Below are positions 54,342-62,458 of a stretch of DNA of 64,000 nt, piece after piece. Source of the stretch: Oscillospiraceae bacterium (GTDB taxonomy: Bacteria > Bacillota > Clostridia > Oscillospirales > Ruminococcaceae); NCBI GenBank assembly GCA_017828975.1, contig JAGAJN010000024.1, forward strand, positions 20,638 through 84,637. Direction: 5' to 3'. Position 1 is the stretch's first letter; each line of letters begins with the position of its first letter. Below the pieces are notes generated by a model that saw only the letters and a program-made list of their open reading frames with translations, did no database searches and had not been told where the DNA came from. The position numbers and the translations under genes are program-made.

Positions 54342-55070
54342 ATGAGCAGCATAGGCTTTTACTCGTCCGCATCGGGCGTATTTACCGCCAAGGACGCTAT
54401 GGATATTACCGCAAACAACGTTGCCAATGTCAATACTAACGGATATAAGCATCTGCGTCCTTCCTTCGGCGACCTTATTTATACCGAAAGAAAGCTCCGC
54501 AATGAGGAGGTCCAGACGGGACACGGCTCACGTGTGCTGAAAACCGACCTTATGTACGGAGTTGACAGCTTCGCTCAGACGGAAAAGCCCCTTGATTTCG
54601 CTATTGCTGCGGAGGGACTGTTTGCCGTTCGTGAGGGAGATTCCATTACATACACCCGTGACGGTTCTTTCTATATGAGCCAAAATGCAGAGGGCGTTTG
54701 GGAGCTGGTAAACAACCGCGGCGCTTACGTTCTCGACAATGAGGGGAACAACATTCCCATTCCGTTTATTGACGGAACTACCGAGATAGACAGAAACACT
54801 CTCACCGAAACTATCGGCGTTTACAATTTCAATAATCCTTACGGACTTGACCCTGTGGGGGACAACTATTTCGTTCAGACCCGTTCCAGCGGCGAGCCTC
54901 AGGCGGACCCCGAGGCAAGGAAGCTTAACGGCTACTTAGAAATGTCCTCGGTAAATCTCGGTACGGAAATGGTCAAGGTAATTGAGTTCCAGAGGGGCTT
55001 TCAGGCTAATGTAAGAATGGTCCAGACTCACGACGAATTGCAGAATATCATAAACCATTTAAGACAGTAA
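54342..55070 (+). CDS. Flagellar rod protein, FlgG family (FlhP-like)
   Basis: A 242-residue protein with the same layout as its upstream neighbour: SIGFYSSASGVFTAKDAMDITANNVANVNTNGYKHLRPSFGDL at the start and LEMSSVNLGTEMVKVIEFQRGFQANVRMVQTHDELQNIINHLRQ at the end, which is FlgG-like. Forms the distal rod together with the preceding product. Ribosome site ATGGAGGAATGAGCTGAA. The two genes look like old duplicates rather than a recent copy. Confidence 0.88.
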   Translation: MSSIGFYSSASGVFTAKDAMDITANNVANVNTNGYKHLRPSFGDLIYTERKLRNEEVQTGHGSRVLKTDLMYGVDSFAQTEKPLDFAIAAEGLFAVREGDSITYTRDGSFYMSQNAEGVWELVNNRGAYVLDNEGNNIPIPFIDGTTEIDRNTLTETIGVYNFNNPYGLDPVGDNYFVQTRSSGEPQADPEARKLNGYLEMSSVNLGTEMVKVIEFQRGFQANVRMVQTHDELQNIINHLRQ

Positions 55071-55115
55071 TGAAACTATTGGCGGCATATCCCGCAAATA
55101 ATCGGAGGTAATTCA

Positions 55116-55736
55116 ATGGCTATCATTAAAATAGACGATTTAAGCTCCATGCACCTGGACGTGCTTAAGGAGATAGGAAATATTGGTTCGGGAAATGCCG
55201 CAACTTCTTTGTCCGAAATGCTGGGGATAATGGTGGATATAAGCGTTCCCAACGTTAAATTGCTGGGCTTTGACGAGGCGGTACAGTTTCTCGGCGGTCC
55301 CGAAAAGGTCGCTATCGGTATGCTGGTTCGGCTGTCGGGCGACATTTCGGGAATGATGCTCTACGTTATTCAGGAGTCCTTTGCGGCAAATCTCGCAAAG
55401 GCTATTATGGGAAAGGAAAGCCTTTCCATTCTGGAGCTGGACGAGATGGATACCTCACTTATTTCCGAGGTCGGCAACATTATGTCCGCTTCCTATGTGA
55501 ATGCAATAGCCTCGCTGTCGGGAATGTTCATCGACATTTCGGTGCCGTCCCTCTGCGTGGATATGGCGGGAGCGATACTTAGCGTGCCCGCTATTGAGTT
55601 CTCGAAGATCGGCGACAAGGTGCTGTTTATCGACGACAGCTTTATCATGGGCGACAACGAGGTCAGAAGCAATATGATACTTGTCCCCGAGCTTGACTCT
55701 CTCAATAAGCTTTTCTCGGTTCTGGGAATACAGTAA
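55116..55736 (+). CDS. cheC: CheY-P phosphatase CheC
   Basis: A 206-residue CheC with both phosphatase sites: VLKEIGNIGSGNAATSLSEMLG (near 13-34) and SLISEVGNIMSASYVNAIASLSG (near 112-134), each of the E-x2-N type. It dephosphorylates CheY-P and binds CheD. It lies 27 bases before cheD. Ribosome site TCGGAGGTAATTCA. Confidence 0.95.
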   Translation: MAIIKIDDLSSMHLDVLKEIGNIGSGNAATSLSEMLGIMVDISVPNVKLLGFDEAVQFLGGPEKVAIGMLVRLSGDISGMMLYVIQESFAANLAKAIMGKESLSILELDEMDTSLISEVGNIMSASYVNAIASLSGMFIDISVPSLCVDMAGAILSVPAIEFSKIGDKVLFIDDSFIMGDNEVRSNMILVPELDSLNKLFSVLGIQ

Positions 55737-55763
55737 CAGGGAAATGAAAGGGCGGCAGAATTT

Positions 55764-56246
55764 ATGAGTAACCTGATAAATATCGGAATTTCAGACCTTA
55801 ATATCGCAAAGGGCGATGATACGCTTGTTACATATGCTCTCGGTTCCTGCGTCGGAATATGTCTTTATGACAAGACAAAGCAGATAGCAGGGCTTGCGCA
55901 CATTATGCTGCCGTGGAGCAAGGAGTCCGCAAATGCTTCGGACAATAAGCGCAGATTTGCAGATACGGGCATTACCGAGCTTATTATGATGATGAATATG
56001 AGCGGTGCTTCCGCTTCCCGTCTGACGGCGAAAATTGCTGGCGGTGCGCAGATGTTTGCCACAAATTCCGCAGTTTTCAATATCGGCGAAAGAAACGTGG
56101 AGGCGGTCAAAAAGGTGCTTGCTACCTATAAAATTCCCATTATCGCCGAGGAAACAGGCTCAAACTTCGGCAGAACGGTTTTCTTCTCCGCTGCTGACGG
56201 CATTATGCAGGTCAAGGCGGCGGGTAAGCCTACAAAGAATGTGTAA
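55764..56246 (+). CDS. cheD: Chemoreceptor glutamine deamidase CheD
   Basis: A 160-residue deamidase that adjusts chemoreceptors. The catalytic Cys29 is in ALGSCVGICLYD and the His46 in GLAHIMLP; KIAGGAQMF and NIGERNVEAVKKVLATYKIPIIAEETG follow as in the family. CheC binding stimulates or withdraws it. No receptor gene is in the window. It is complete, with GGGAAATGAAAGGGCGGCAGAATTT upstream giving a weak ribosome site. Confidence 0.95.
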   Translation: MSNLINIGISDLNIAKGDDTLVTYALGSCVGICLYDKTKQIAGLAHIMLPWSKESANASDNKRRFADTGITELIMMMNMSGASASRLTAKIAGGAQMFATNSAVFNIGERNVEAVKKVLATYKIPIIAEETGSNFGRTVFFSAADGIMQVKAAGKPTKNV

Positions 56247-56294
56247 AACCCCAAATAAATAAAATAGATAGAAAAAGAAAGTGAGGCGGATATT

Positions 56295-57731
56295 ATGACC
56301 GAAAATATGAATAATGAAGCTATGATGACCGGCGAGGAAGCATTGGAGAAAAAGGGTGTTCCCGTTGATGGCTTTGTAACGGTAACCGTCGGAACAGGCA
56401 ACAAGGACGCATTCCTGAGCATTTACGAACCCCGGAACGGCGGCAGGGCAGTCACCTTTGAACAGGCGATCGCTGCTCTTGAAGAAAAGGGTGTCCGCCA
56501 CGGCATTGATTTCGATGCCATAAAGCTGGCTGTCAAGAATCCGGAAAGCGTCGGACAGATAAGGGCGGCGTTCTGGACGGCTCCCGTTGACGGCACGGAC
56601 GGAACTATCACCTACCACTTCGACAAAACTCACGAGCTTGCTCCCAAGGAGGACGACAAGGGCTTTGTTGATTACAAAAATCTCGGGCTTATCAGAAATA
56701 TCCTCAAGGGTACGGTCATTGCCGATATTACTATGCCTACCGAGGGCGAGCCGGGCATTGACGTAAAGGGCATTGCCGTTTCGCAGAAAAGGGGCAAAAA
56801 GGCTGCGTATACGCTGGGTCAGAACACTATGCTGAATACCCCCGGCACGCAGATACTGGCGGCTTGCAACGGTCATCTGAAATTCTCCGGCGGCTGCTTT
56901 TCCATCGACAGCACTGTTACCATTAAGGGCGATGTTGACGCTTCTGTGGGAAACATCGACTTTATCGGTGATATTGTCATAAAGGGCGAGGTGCTGGAGG
57001 GCTTCAAGGTGTCATCGCAGAAAAGTATTCACATTGACGGAAATGTTACGGGTGCGACAATTGAGGCGGGGCAGGAGGTTGTCATCAAAAAGGGTTGCAT
57101 AAATTCAAATATTACAGCTCACGGTGATGTTACCATCGGCTTCTGCGAGTCTGCGAAGATAGTCTGCGACGGCAATCTGAAGGCGCAGAGCTTTGTTACC
57201 TGCGATGTTTACTGCGCAGGAACACTTACTGCTCAGGGCGGTGAAGGTGTTATCATGGGCGGTAAATACATAGCACTCCAGAATATTGACGCTCAGGTCA
57301 TCGGCACGAAGAATTATACGCCTACCAGCATAACCGTCGGTGACAATGCTATGATGACAGAGGAAAGAGAAAATCTCGAAAAGGAAATTGCCAAGATAGT
57401 CACAAGAATGACTACGCTCAAACAGGTGGTGGATTTCCTCAACGAGAAGAAAAAGCAGGGTGCCGTTCTTCCGCCCGAAAGGGAGGAGATGCTCACCGCT
57501 GCCGTTAAGGAACGCATCAAGCTCAACTGCGACAAGGGCGCTCACGAGAAGCGTATAAAGGAGATAAATCAGTACCTGCAAAACAAGCAGAGCCTTGCTG
57601 TTGCGTGTCACAGGCAGCTGTATCCCGGCGTTAAGGTGGTCATAAATGACTCCGTTTACAACGTTTCCGACCAGTGGGTAAAGGTGCTGCTGACCGAGGA
57701 GGACGGCGAGATAAAGCCTGTTCCGATGTAA
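56295..57731 (+). CDS. FapA/DUF342-family protein
   Basis: A 478-residue protein of the FapA (DUF342, 'flagellar assembly protein A') family. N-terminal region about 1-170, then a right-handed beta-helix (about 175-345) with repeated G-x-[IV]-x-G patterns (DSTVTIKGDVDASVGNIDFIGDIVIKGEVLEGF), then a coiled coil (about 350-430, ENLEKEIAKIVTRMTTLKQVVDFLNEKKKQ). Function unclear; DUF342 proteins are often in flagellar clusters and some affect polar placement. It is the last gene of the cluster. Confidence 0.88.
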   Translation: MTENMNNEAMMTGEEALEKKGVPVDGFVTVTVGTGNKDAFLSIYEPRNGGRAVTFEQAIAALEEKGVRHGIDFDAIKLAVKNPESVGQIRAAFWTAPVDGTDGTITYHFDKTHELAPKEDDKGFVDYKNLGLIRNILKGTVIADITMPTEGEPGIDVKGIAVSQKRGKKAAYTLGQNTMLNTPGTQILAACNGHLKFSGGCFSIDSTVTIKGDVDASVGNIDFIGDIVIKGEVLEGFKVSSQKSIHIDGNVTGATIEAGQEVVIKKGCINSNITAHGDVTIGFCESAKIVCDGNLKAQSFVTCDVYCAGTLTAQGGEGVIMGGKYIALQNIDAQVIGTKNYTPTSITVGDNAMMTEERENLEKEIAKIVTRMTTLKQVVDFLNEKKKQGAVLPPEREEMLTAAVKERIKLNCDKGAHEKRIKEINQYLQNKQSLAVACHRQLYPGVKVVINDSVYNVSDQWVKVLLTEEDGEIKPVPM

Positions 57732-57737
57732 GCTTAT

Positions 57738-57816
57738 TTGAAAGTGGAAAGTGAAAAGTGGAATTTTAAGGTCAATTCAGCATTTTCACTCTCCACTTTT
57801 CACTTTCCACATTTTC
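57738..57816 (+). terminator. Long hairpin ending the flagellar cluster
   Basis: GTGGAAAGTGAAAAGTGGA (57744-57762) pairs perfectly, 19 bp, with 57792-57810; further pairing of TTTGAAA with TTTTCAAA extends it with a bulge. It is made of the same GTGGAAAGTG heptad words as the dispersed repeats. No clean T-run, so termination is likely but not classical. Confidence 0.6.
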
Positions 57817-57825
57817 AAAAAGTTC

Positions 57826-57854
57826 TTGACAACTATGCACAGAAGTGGTATAAT
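57826..57854 (+). promoter_or_regulatory. Consensus promoter for tRNA-Pro
   Basis: TTGACA (57826-57831), 17-base spacer, TATAAT (57849-57854), 12 bases before the tRNA. Confidence 0.88.
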
Positions 57855-57866
57855 AGATATATTGTT

Positions 57867-57943
57867 CGGGGCGTAACTCAGTTTGGTAGAGTGCTTGGTT
57901 TGGGACCAAGATGCCGCAGGTTCAAGTCCTGTCGCCCCGACCA
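57867..57943 (+). tRNA. tRNA-Pro (TGG anticodon)
   Basis: Cloverleaf fits: acceptor CGGGGCG/CGCCCCG, anticodon stem CTTGG/CCAAG with loop TTTGGGA (anticodon TGG), T-loop GGTTCAAGTCC. The 3' end ACCA is encoded. 77 bases. Followed by a terminator. Confidence 0.97.
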
Positions 57944-57948
57944 TAAAT

Positions 57949-57987
57949 TTTCCGTTCTCCGATATATCGGCGGACGGAATTTTTTTC
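57949..57987 (+). terminator. Terminator after tRNA-Pro
   Basis: Stem TTCCGTTC with GGACGGAA, one G-T wobble, enclosing CCGA-TATA-TCGG, then a T-run (TTTTTTT). Confidence 0.8.
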
Positions 57988-58006
57988 AATGTGGTGGGAG
58001 TAATTT

Positions 58007-58173
58007 AGTGTTGAGTTATGAAAGTTGAGTGTTGAATTACTGTGTTTTAGGAAACTGCTGATTTTTCTTGTCACCTAAGTGACATATCTAGGTGGGTATT
58101 TTCTTACTTTCAAATCAATTCAACACTCAACACTCAACATTCAACACTCATCATTCAGCACTCAACATTTTAC
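58007..58173. repeat. Heptad repeat inverted pair before addA
   Basis: Left: AGTGTTG AGTTATG AAAGTTG AGTGTTG (58007-58034). Right, inverted: ATTCAAC ACTCAAC ACTCAAC ATTCAAC ACTCATC ATTCAGC ACTCAAC ATTTTAC (58118-58173), eight exact-length units. Between them a CACCTA/TAGGTG hairpin. It can fold into a very large stem in the addA leader. Longest heptad tract in the window. Confidence 0.7.
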
Positions 58174-58186
58174 GGAGGCGGTTATT

Positions 58187-61100
58187 ATGGCTTGGACGGA
58201 AAAACAGCAGCAGGCTATCGACATACGGAACAAGGGCATAATCGTATCTGCGGCGGCAGGCAGCGGAAAAACCTCCGTGCTGGTGGAAAGGCTTGTCCGT
58301 CAGCTGTCCGACGCCCGTGAAAATATCCCCGCAGACCGAATGATAATCGTTACCTTCACAAACGCCGCAGCCGCACAGATGCGCAGAAGGCTTATGAACG
58401 AATTCTCCCGTCAGATGGCTGAAAAGCCCGAGGACCTGCGGCTTGCCGAGCAGTATTCAAAGCTGGAAACTGCCAAAATTTCCACCATAAGCTCCTTCTG
58501 CTTCGACCTTATCAGGGAGAATATCGACAGCGCCGAGCTTGCCCCCGATTTTCGGATAATGGACGAAACGGAGCAGGAGCTGACCGTTCGGGCGGCTGTC
58601 AACGACGTTTTCGAGAAATGGTACACCGAGCGTCCCGAGGATATAAAGCTTTTGAATGATATGTTCTGCGATTCGGACGATATGCCGCTGGAGGAGCTGA
58701 TAACGGGGCTGCTGGAATTTATGAGCGTTCTGCCGTTCCCACGTTATACCGCAGACCAAATTTGCGGGATATTTTCCGAAACCGACCCCGACAAAAGCAT
58801 TTTCGGGCGGGAATATGGGAAGATAGTGTTTGCCGAGTTGGAACGGGCTGAGCAGGCGGCAATATCCGCAAAAAATACCGCCGACTGCTTTATGGACACT
58901 TCCTCAAAGGCGTATCTGACGCTTTCCGAGGAGATAAATCTTATCCTTGCCGCTGCGGGAGAGATGAGGGCGGCTGTTTCCGCAGACGAGTTTTCGTGGG
59001 ACAAGGTGTTTTCATCGCCCAATGTAAAGGCTTTGCGGGACTACTCCTTTTCCCGTCTTACCATAAAGACCAAAAAGGACAATTACAGCGACGATGACGT
59101 TGAGCGGGTAAAGCTTTATCGTGACAGATACAAGGACTGCCGCAAAAGCTTTTCCGAGCTTGTTATTTCCCGTGATGATGCCGCCGACGATTTAGCAGTA
59201 CACGGGAAAATAGTGCCGCTTCTGATGGAGCTTTACCGCTGTGTGTCCGACTGTCTGTGGCAGAAAAAGCTGGAGAAGGGCGCAGTCAGCTTCTCTGACG
59301 GCGAGCAGCTGGCTGTTAAGCTGCTGGCGGAAATATCTCCCGAAGGCGAGGTCACACGGACTGACCTTTGCAGGCGCATTTCCGACTATTACAGGATAAT
59401 AATGATAGACGAATTTCAGGACGTGAACGATGCGCAGAATATGATCTTCCGCCTTTTGTCCCACGACGGAACTGCGGAAAGGGCGGGGGATAACATCTTC
59501 TGCGTCGGGGACGTAAAGCAGGCTATCTACGGCTTTCGTCTGGCAAATCCCGGGATATTTACCGAGGTTTTGCACAGCTCCGAGGAATATTCCGACGAGT
59601 GCAAGGGGAAGAATGTTTCTGTTTCGCTCAATAAAAATTTCCGAAGCAGTCCCGATGTGGTGGATTTTGCAAACTACATTTTCCGACGTGCCATGTCCGA
59701 GGACGTGGGTGGCATAGACTATACCGACAATGAAGCGCTGGTCTGCGGGGCGGAGTATAATGACCGTCCCAGACTTTCCGAGATAATTATTGCCGAACAG
59801 GAGGAAGCTGCCGCCGCTGCTGCGGACAATTCCGACGGTGCAGACGACCACGGCGATGACGAGGAGGACATGGCGGAGGCTGCCCTGGAAGCCGAAGCCG
59901 CCGCAATACGCATTTCCGAGATGATAAAAAGCGGCGCACCCGTGTACGAAAACGGCGCAGACCGTCCCTGCACGCCTAAGGATTTCTGCATACTTCTCAG
60001 GGGAAAGGCGGCTGCGGGACTGTTTTCCGACAGCCTTGCCGCACGGGGGATAAAGTCCGTCAGCGAAAGCTCGCCTGCCTATCTGGATTCGTGGGAAATA
60101 TCGGTAATGCTGAATCTCCTGAGAGTGCTGGATAATCCGCTGGTGGATATTCCCGTGCTTTCGGTGCTGATGTCGCCTATGTTCGGATTTACGGCGGAGG
60201 ACATTGCCGAATTGGAAAGCTTTGCAAGGCGCATCAGCCAAAGCGGCGGTCAGCCCCTTTATGTTAAGCTGAACCTCCTGCTGTCCTCATATCATCGGGC
60301 GGGGTGGGAGCTTTTTGGCAAGGCGGAGGAGTTTATGCAGACGGTCATGTCCCTGCGGCAGTATATGTCCCGTGCAAGCGTCTGGGAGCTGGTTACGCAT
60401 ATCTACAACAGCACGGCGTTTATGGCGGTCATGCAGGCAAGCGGCAACGGTCGGCAGAAATGCGCAAATCTCCGCCTTTTGACCGAGTACATAAAGAATT
60501 ACGAAGCGTCCTCGGGGGGCGGGCTGAACGGTTTTCTGAGATACATCGACAATCTGAAGTCCCACAAAAAGGACCTGACCTCCGCTGCGACGGTTTCGGC
60601 TTCGGCGGACGCTGTGCAGATATTTACCATACACAAGTCAAAGGGGCTGGAGTTTCCCTTTGTGTTCCTGTGCAGGGGCTTTAAGGGATTTAACAAGAAG
60701 GATCTGCAAAAACAGACGCTTTTTGACAGGCAGCTGGGTGTCGCATTCCGTATCAGGCGGCGGGACAGGCTGCAAAAGTATCAGACGGTCCCCTTTGCCG
60801 TGCTGAAAAAGCGTAAGGAACGGGAACTGGTCAGCGAGGAAATGCGGCTTTTGTACGTTGCCCTCACCCGTGCAAGGGAGCAGCTGTTTATTACCGTTCC
60901 CTGCGGGGATAATCTTACAAATCTGCTGAGCAAATGCGATGAATACGCCGTTTCGGGATATTCCGACGCAAAAAGCGCAGGCTGCTTTATGGACTGGATA
61001 TTGGGGACGCTGTCAACTCACACCGATTTTCAGGCGATAAGCGGCGGGACGGTCATTCCGACGCTTTTCAAGTTCGTCAGGATAAAATGCGGAAAGCCCG

Positions 61101-61816
61101 AGGAGAGTATTTCCGAGCAGTTTACAGAGGAGAAGCCCGACAAGGCTATTGTGGAAAATATCAAAAGGCTGTGCGGCTTCGGGTATGACCGTGTTCGGTC
61201 GGAGCTGGCGGCGAAGCTGACGGTCACGGAGATAGCAAAGAGCGAGCAAAAGGTCACTCTGTCGGAGAACATTTTCCGTCTGCCCGACAGTCCCGTGAAA
61301 ATATCTGCCGCAGAGCGTGGTACGGCGCATCACACCTTTATGCAGTATGCGGATTTTGCGCTGGCTGAGCGGGATATTGAAGCGGCGATACTGTCCGTCT
61401 GCGATATGGGGTACATCTCCGAGGCGGAGGCGGACGCTCTTGACAGGCGGCGGCTGAATTCGTTCTTTGCTTCAAGGCTGTATTCACGGCTGAAAAATTC
61501 CCCGAAAATTATGCGGGAAAAGAAGTTTTTAGTGAAAATTTCCGATTTATCTCTTGACGATGAGCTGGGAAAAGTGTATAATCAAACTAACGGAATGTTG
61601 CAGGGTATCGCCGATGCGCTCTTTTTTGAGGAGGACGGCGTTGTGCTTATCGACTACAAGACCGACAGGGGCGTTACGGAGGAAGTTTTGGCAGACCGCT
61701 ACGGTATGCAGCTGCGGCTTTACTCGGCGGCTCTCGGGCTGATACTTGGGACGCCCGTTAAGGAAGCGTATATTTATTCGTTCAGTTTGTCTAAGGCGAT
61801 CTCAGTAAAAATATAA
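58187..61816 (+). CDS. addA: ATP-dependent helicase/nuclease subunit A (AddA)
   Basis: A 1209-residue AddA: UvrD-like helicase with Walker A SAAAGSGKTS (21-30), IIMIDEFQDVNDAQ, the middle motifs (QIFTIHKSKGLEFPFVFL and LYVALTRA), and a C-terminal RecB-type nuclease with RGTAHHTFMQ and the catalytic LIDYKTD near 1160. It carries an acidic insert (DNSDGADDHGDDEEDMAEA) in the helicase. It processes double-strand ends with AddB, but no addB is present nearby. ATG at 58187 follows CGGAGGCGGTTATT; the upstream frame is the heptad repeat. Confidence 0.95.
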   Translation: MAWTEKQQQAIDIRNKGIIVSAAAGSGKTSVLVERLVRQLSDARENIPADRMIIVTFTNAAAAQMRRRLMNEFSRQMAEKPEDLRLAEQYSKLETAKISTISSFCFDLIRENIDSAELAPDFRIMDETEQELTVRAAVNDVFEKWYTERPEDIKLLNDMFCDSDDMPLEELITGLLEFMSVLPFPRYTADQICGIFSETDPDKSIFGREYGKIVFAELERAEQAAISAKNTADCFMDTSSKAYLTLSEEINLILAAAGEMRAAVSADEFSWDKVFSSPNVKALRDYSFSRLTIKTKKDNYSDDDVERVKLYRDRYKDCRKSFSELVISRDDAADDLAVHGKIVPLLMELYRCVSDCLWQKKLEKGAVSFSDGEQLAVKLLAEISPEGEVTRTDLCRRISDYYRIIMIDEFQDVNDAQNMIFRLLSHDGTAERAGDNIFCVGDVKQAIYGFRLANPGIFTEVLHSSEEYSDECKGKNVSVSLNKNFRSSPDVVDFANYIFRRAMSEDVGGIDYTDNEALVCGAEYNDRPRLSEIIIAEQEEAAAAAADNSDGADDHGDDEEDMAEAALEAEAAAIRISEMIKSGAPVYENGADRPCTPKDFCILLRGKAAAGLFSDSLAARGIKSVSESSPAYLDSWEISVMLNLLRVLDNPLVDIPVLSVLMSPMFGFTAEDIAELESFARRISQSGGQPLYVKLNLLLSSYHRAGWELFGKAEEFMQTVMSLRQYMSRASVWELVTHIYNSTAFMAVMQASGNGRQKCANLRLLTEYIKNYEASSGGGLNGFLRYIDNLKSHKKDLTSAATVSASADAVQIFTIHKSKGLEFPFVFLCRGFKGFNKKDLQKQTLFDRQLGVAFRIRRRDRLQKYQTVPFAVLKKRKERELVSEEMRLLYVALTRAREQLFITVPCGDNLTNLLSKCDEYAVSGYSDAKSAGCFMDWILGTLSTHTDFQAISGGTVIPTLFKFVRIKCGKPEESISEQFTEEKPDKAIVENIKRLCGFGYDRVRSELAAKLTVTEIAKSEQKVTLSENIFRLPDSPVKISAAERGTAHHTFMQYADFALAERDIEAAILSVCDMGYISEAEADALDRRRLNSFFASRLYSRLKNSPKIMREKKFLVKISDLSLDDELGKVYNQTNGMLQGIADALFFEEDGVVLIDYKTDRGVTEEVLADRYGMQLRLYSAALGLILGTPVKEAYIYSFSLSKAISVKI

Positions 61817-61838
61817 AAACAAAACGGAGGTAATCATT

Positions 61839-62258
61839 ATGGATCAGAGAAGAAGCTCAGGTTCGTCAGGCAGGAGCCGTCAGCCGTCGCTCATAAGCCC
61901 GACTGTTGTAGGTTCGCTTATTTTAGGCATTTGCATTATCATTGCTTCGTCGAATATTGCGGGGAAGATCACAAAGCTGAATGCCACTATTGAGAATACA
62001 CAGTTTGCGTCCACGATGAAGGTACCCGAAAATATAAGCGTGTCCGCCACCGCTCAGAGGACCTATCTCACCGACACCGAGGCGGCGCAGTATCTCAATC
62101 TGTCCGATTCCACCGAGGTCGTAAGCCTTATCAAAAATGGCGAGATCACCGAGTATATCCAGAACAGCAAGGGCGGTTACTCTATCTCAAAGGAAGCGCT
62201 TGATGACTGGTTCTATGAGCAGGTCAACAAGAACAATGCGCCCGTTACCGATGAATAA
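61839..62258 (+). CDS. Membrane-anchored protein with excisionase-like helix-turn-helix domain
   Basis: A 139-residue protein. N-terminus basic and polar (QRRSSGSSGRSRQP), one membrane helix (about 18-40, LISPTVVGSLILGICIIIASS), then a linker and a domain reading YLTDTEAAQYLNLSDSTEVVSLIKNGEITEYIQNSKGGYSISKEALDDWF, which looks like a MerR/excisionase winged helix. By the positive-inside rule this domain would face outward, so its role is unlikely to be simple DNA binding, unless the topology is reversed. It follows addA after 22 bases with ACGGAGGTAATCATT; a possible operon partner. Confidence 0.72.
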   Translation: MDQRRSSGSSGRSRQPSLISPTVVGSLILGICIIIASSNIAGKITKLNATIENTQFASTMKVPENISVSATAQRTYLTDTEAAQYLNLSDSTEVVSLIKNGEITEYIQNSKGGYSISKEALDDWFYEQVNKNNAPVTDE

Positions 62259-62271
62259 TCAAAAAAATCTC

Positions 62272-62300
62272 TTGACATTTCCTTTTGGATATAGTATAAT
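62272..62300 (+). promoter_or_regulatory. Consensus promoter for tRNA-Thr
   Basis: TTGACA (62272-62277), 17-base spacer, TATAAT (62295-62300). Confidence 0.85.
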
Positions 62301-62330
62301 AATTAAGCGGCAGTTTTTCGCCGCTTATAT

Positions 62331-62406
62331 GCTGGAATAGCTCAGTCGGTAGAGCAGCGCATTCGTAATGCGCAGGTCGCGTGTTCAAGTCACGTTTCCA
62401 GCTCCA
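62331..62406 (+). tRNA. tRNA-Thr (CGT anticodon)
   Basis: Acceptor GCTGGAA/TTCCAGC, anticodon stem GCGCA/TGCGC with loop TTCGTAA (anticodon CGT), T-loop GTTCAAGTC. CCA is encoded. 76 bases. Confidence 0.96.
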
Positions 62407-62458
62407 CATAAACCAGCCTGCAAACCGCTTAAATACATGGTTTGCAGGCTGGTTTATG
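62407..62458 (+). terminator. Perfect 20-bp hairpin after tRNA-Thr
   Basis: 62407-62426 pairs without mismatch with 62439-62458 around a 12-base loop. T-rich DNA follows only weakly (TTTGCAGGGG). Probably a terminator or processing structure; it directly abuts the tRNA end. Confidence 0.65.
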
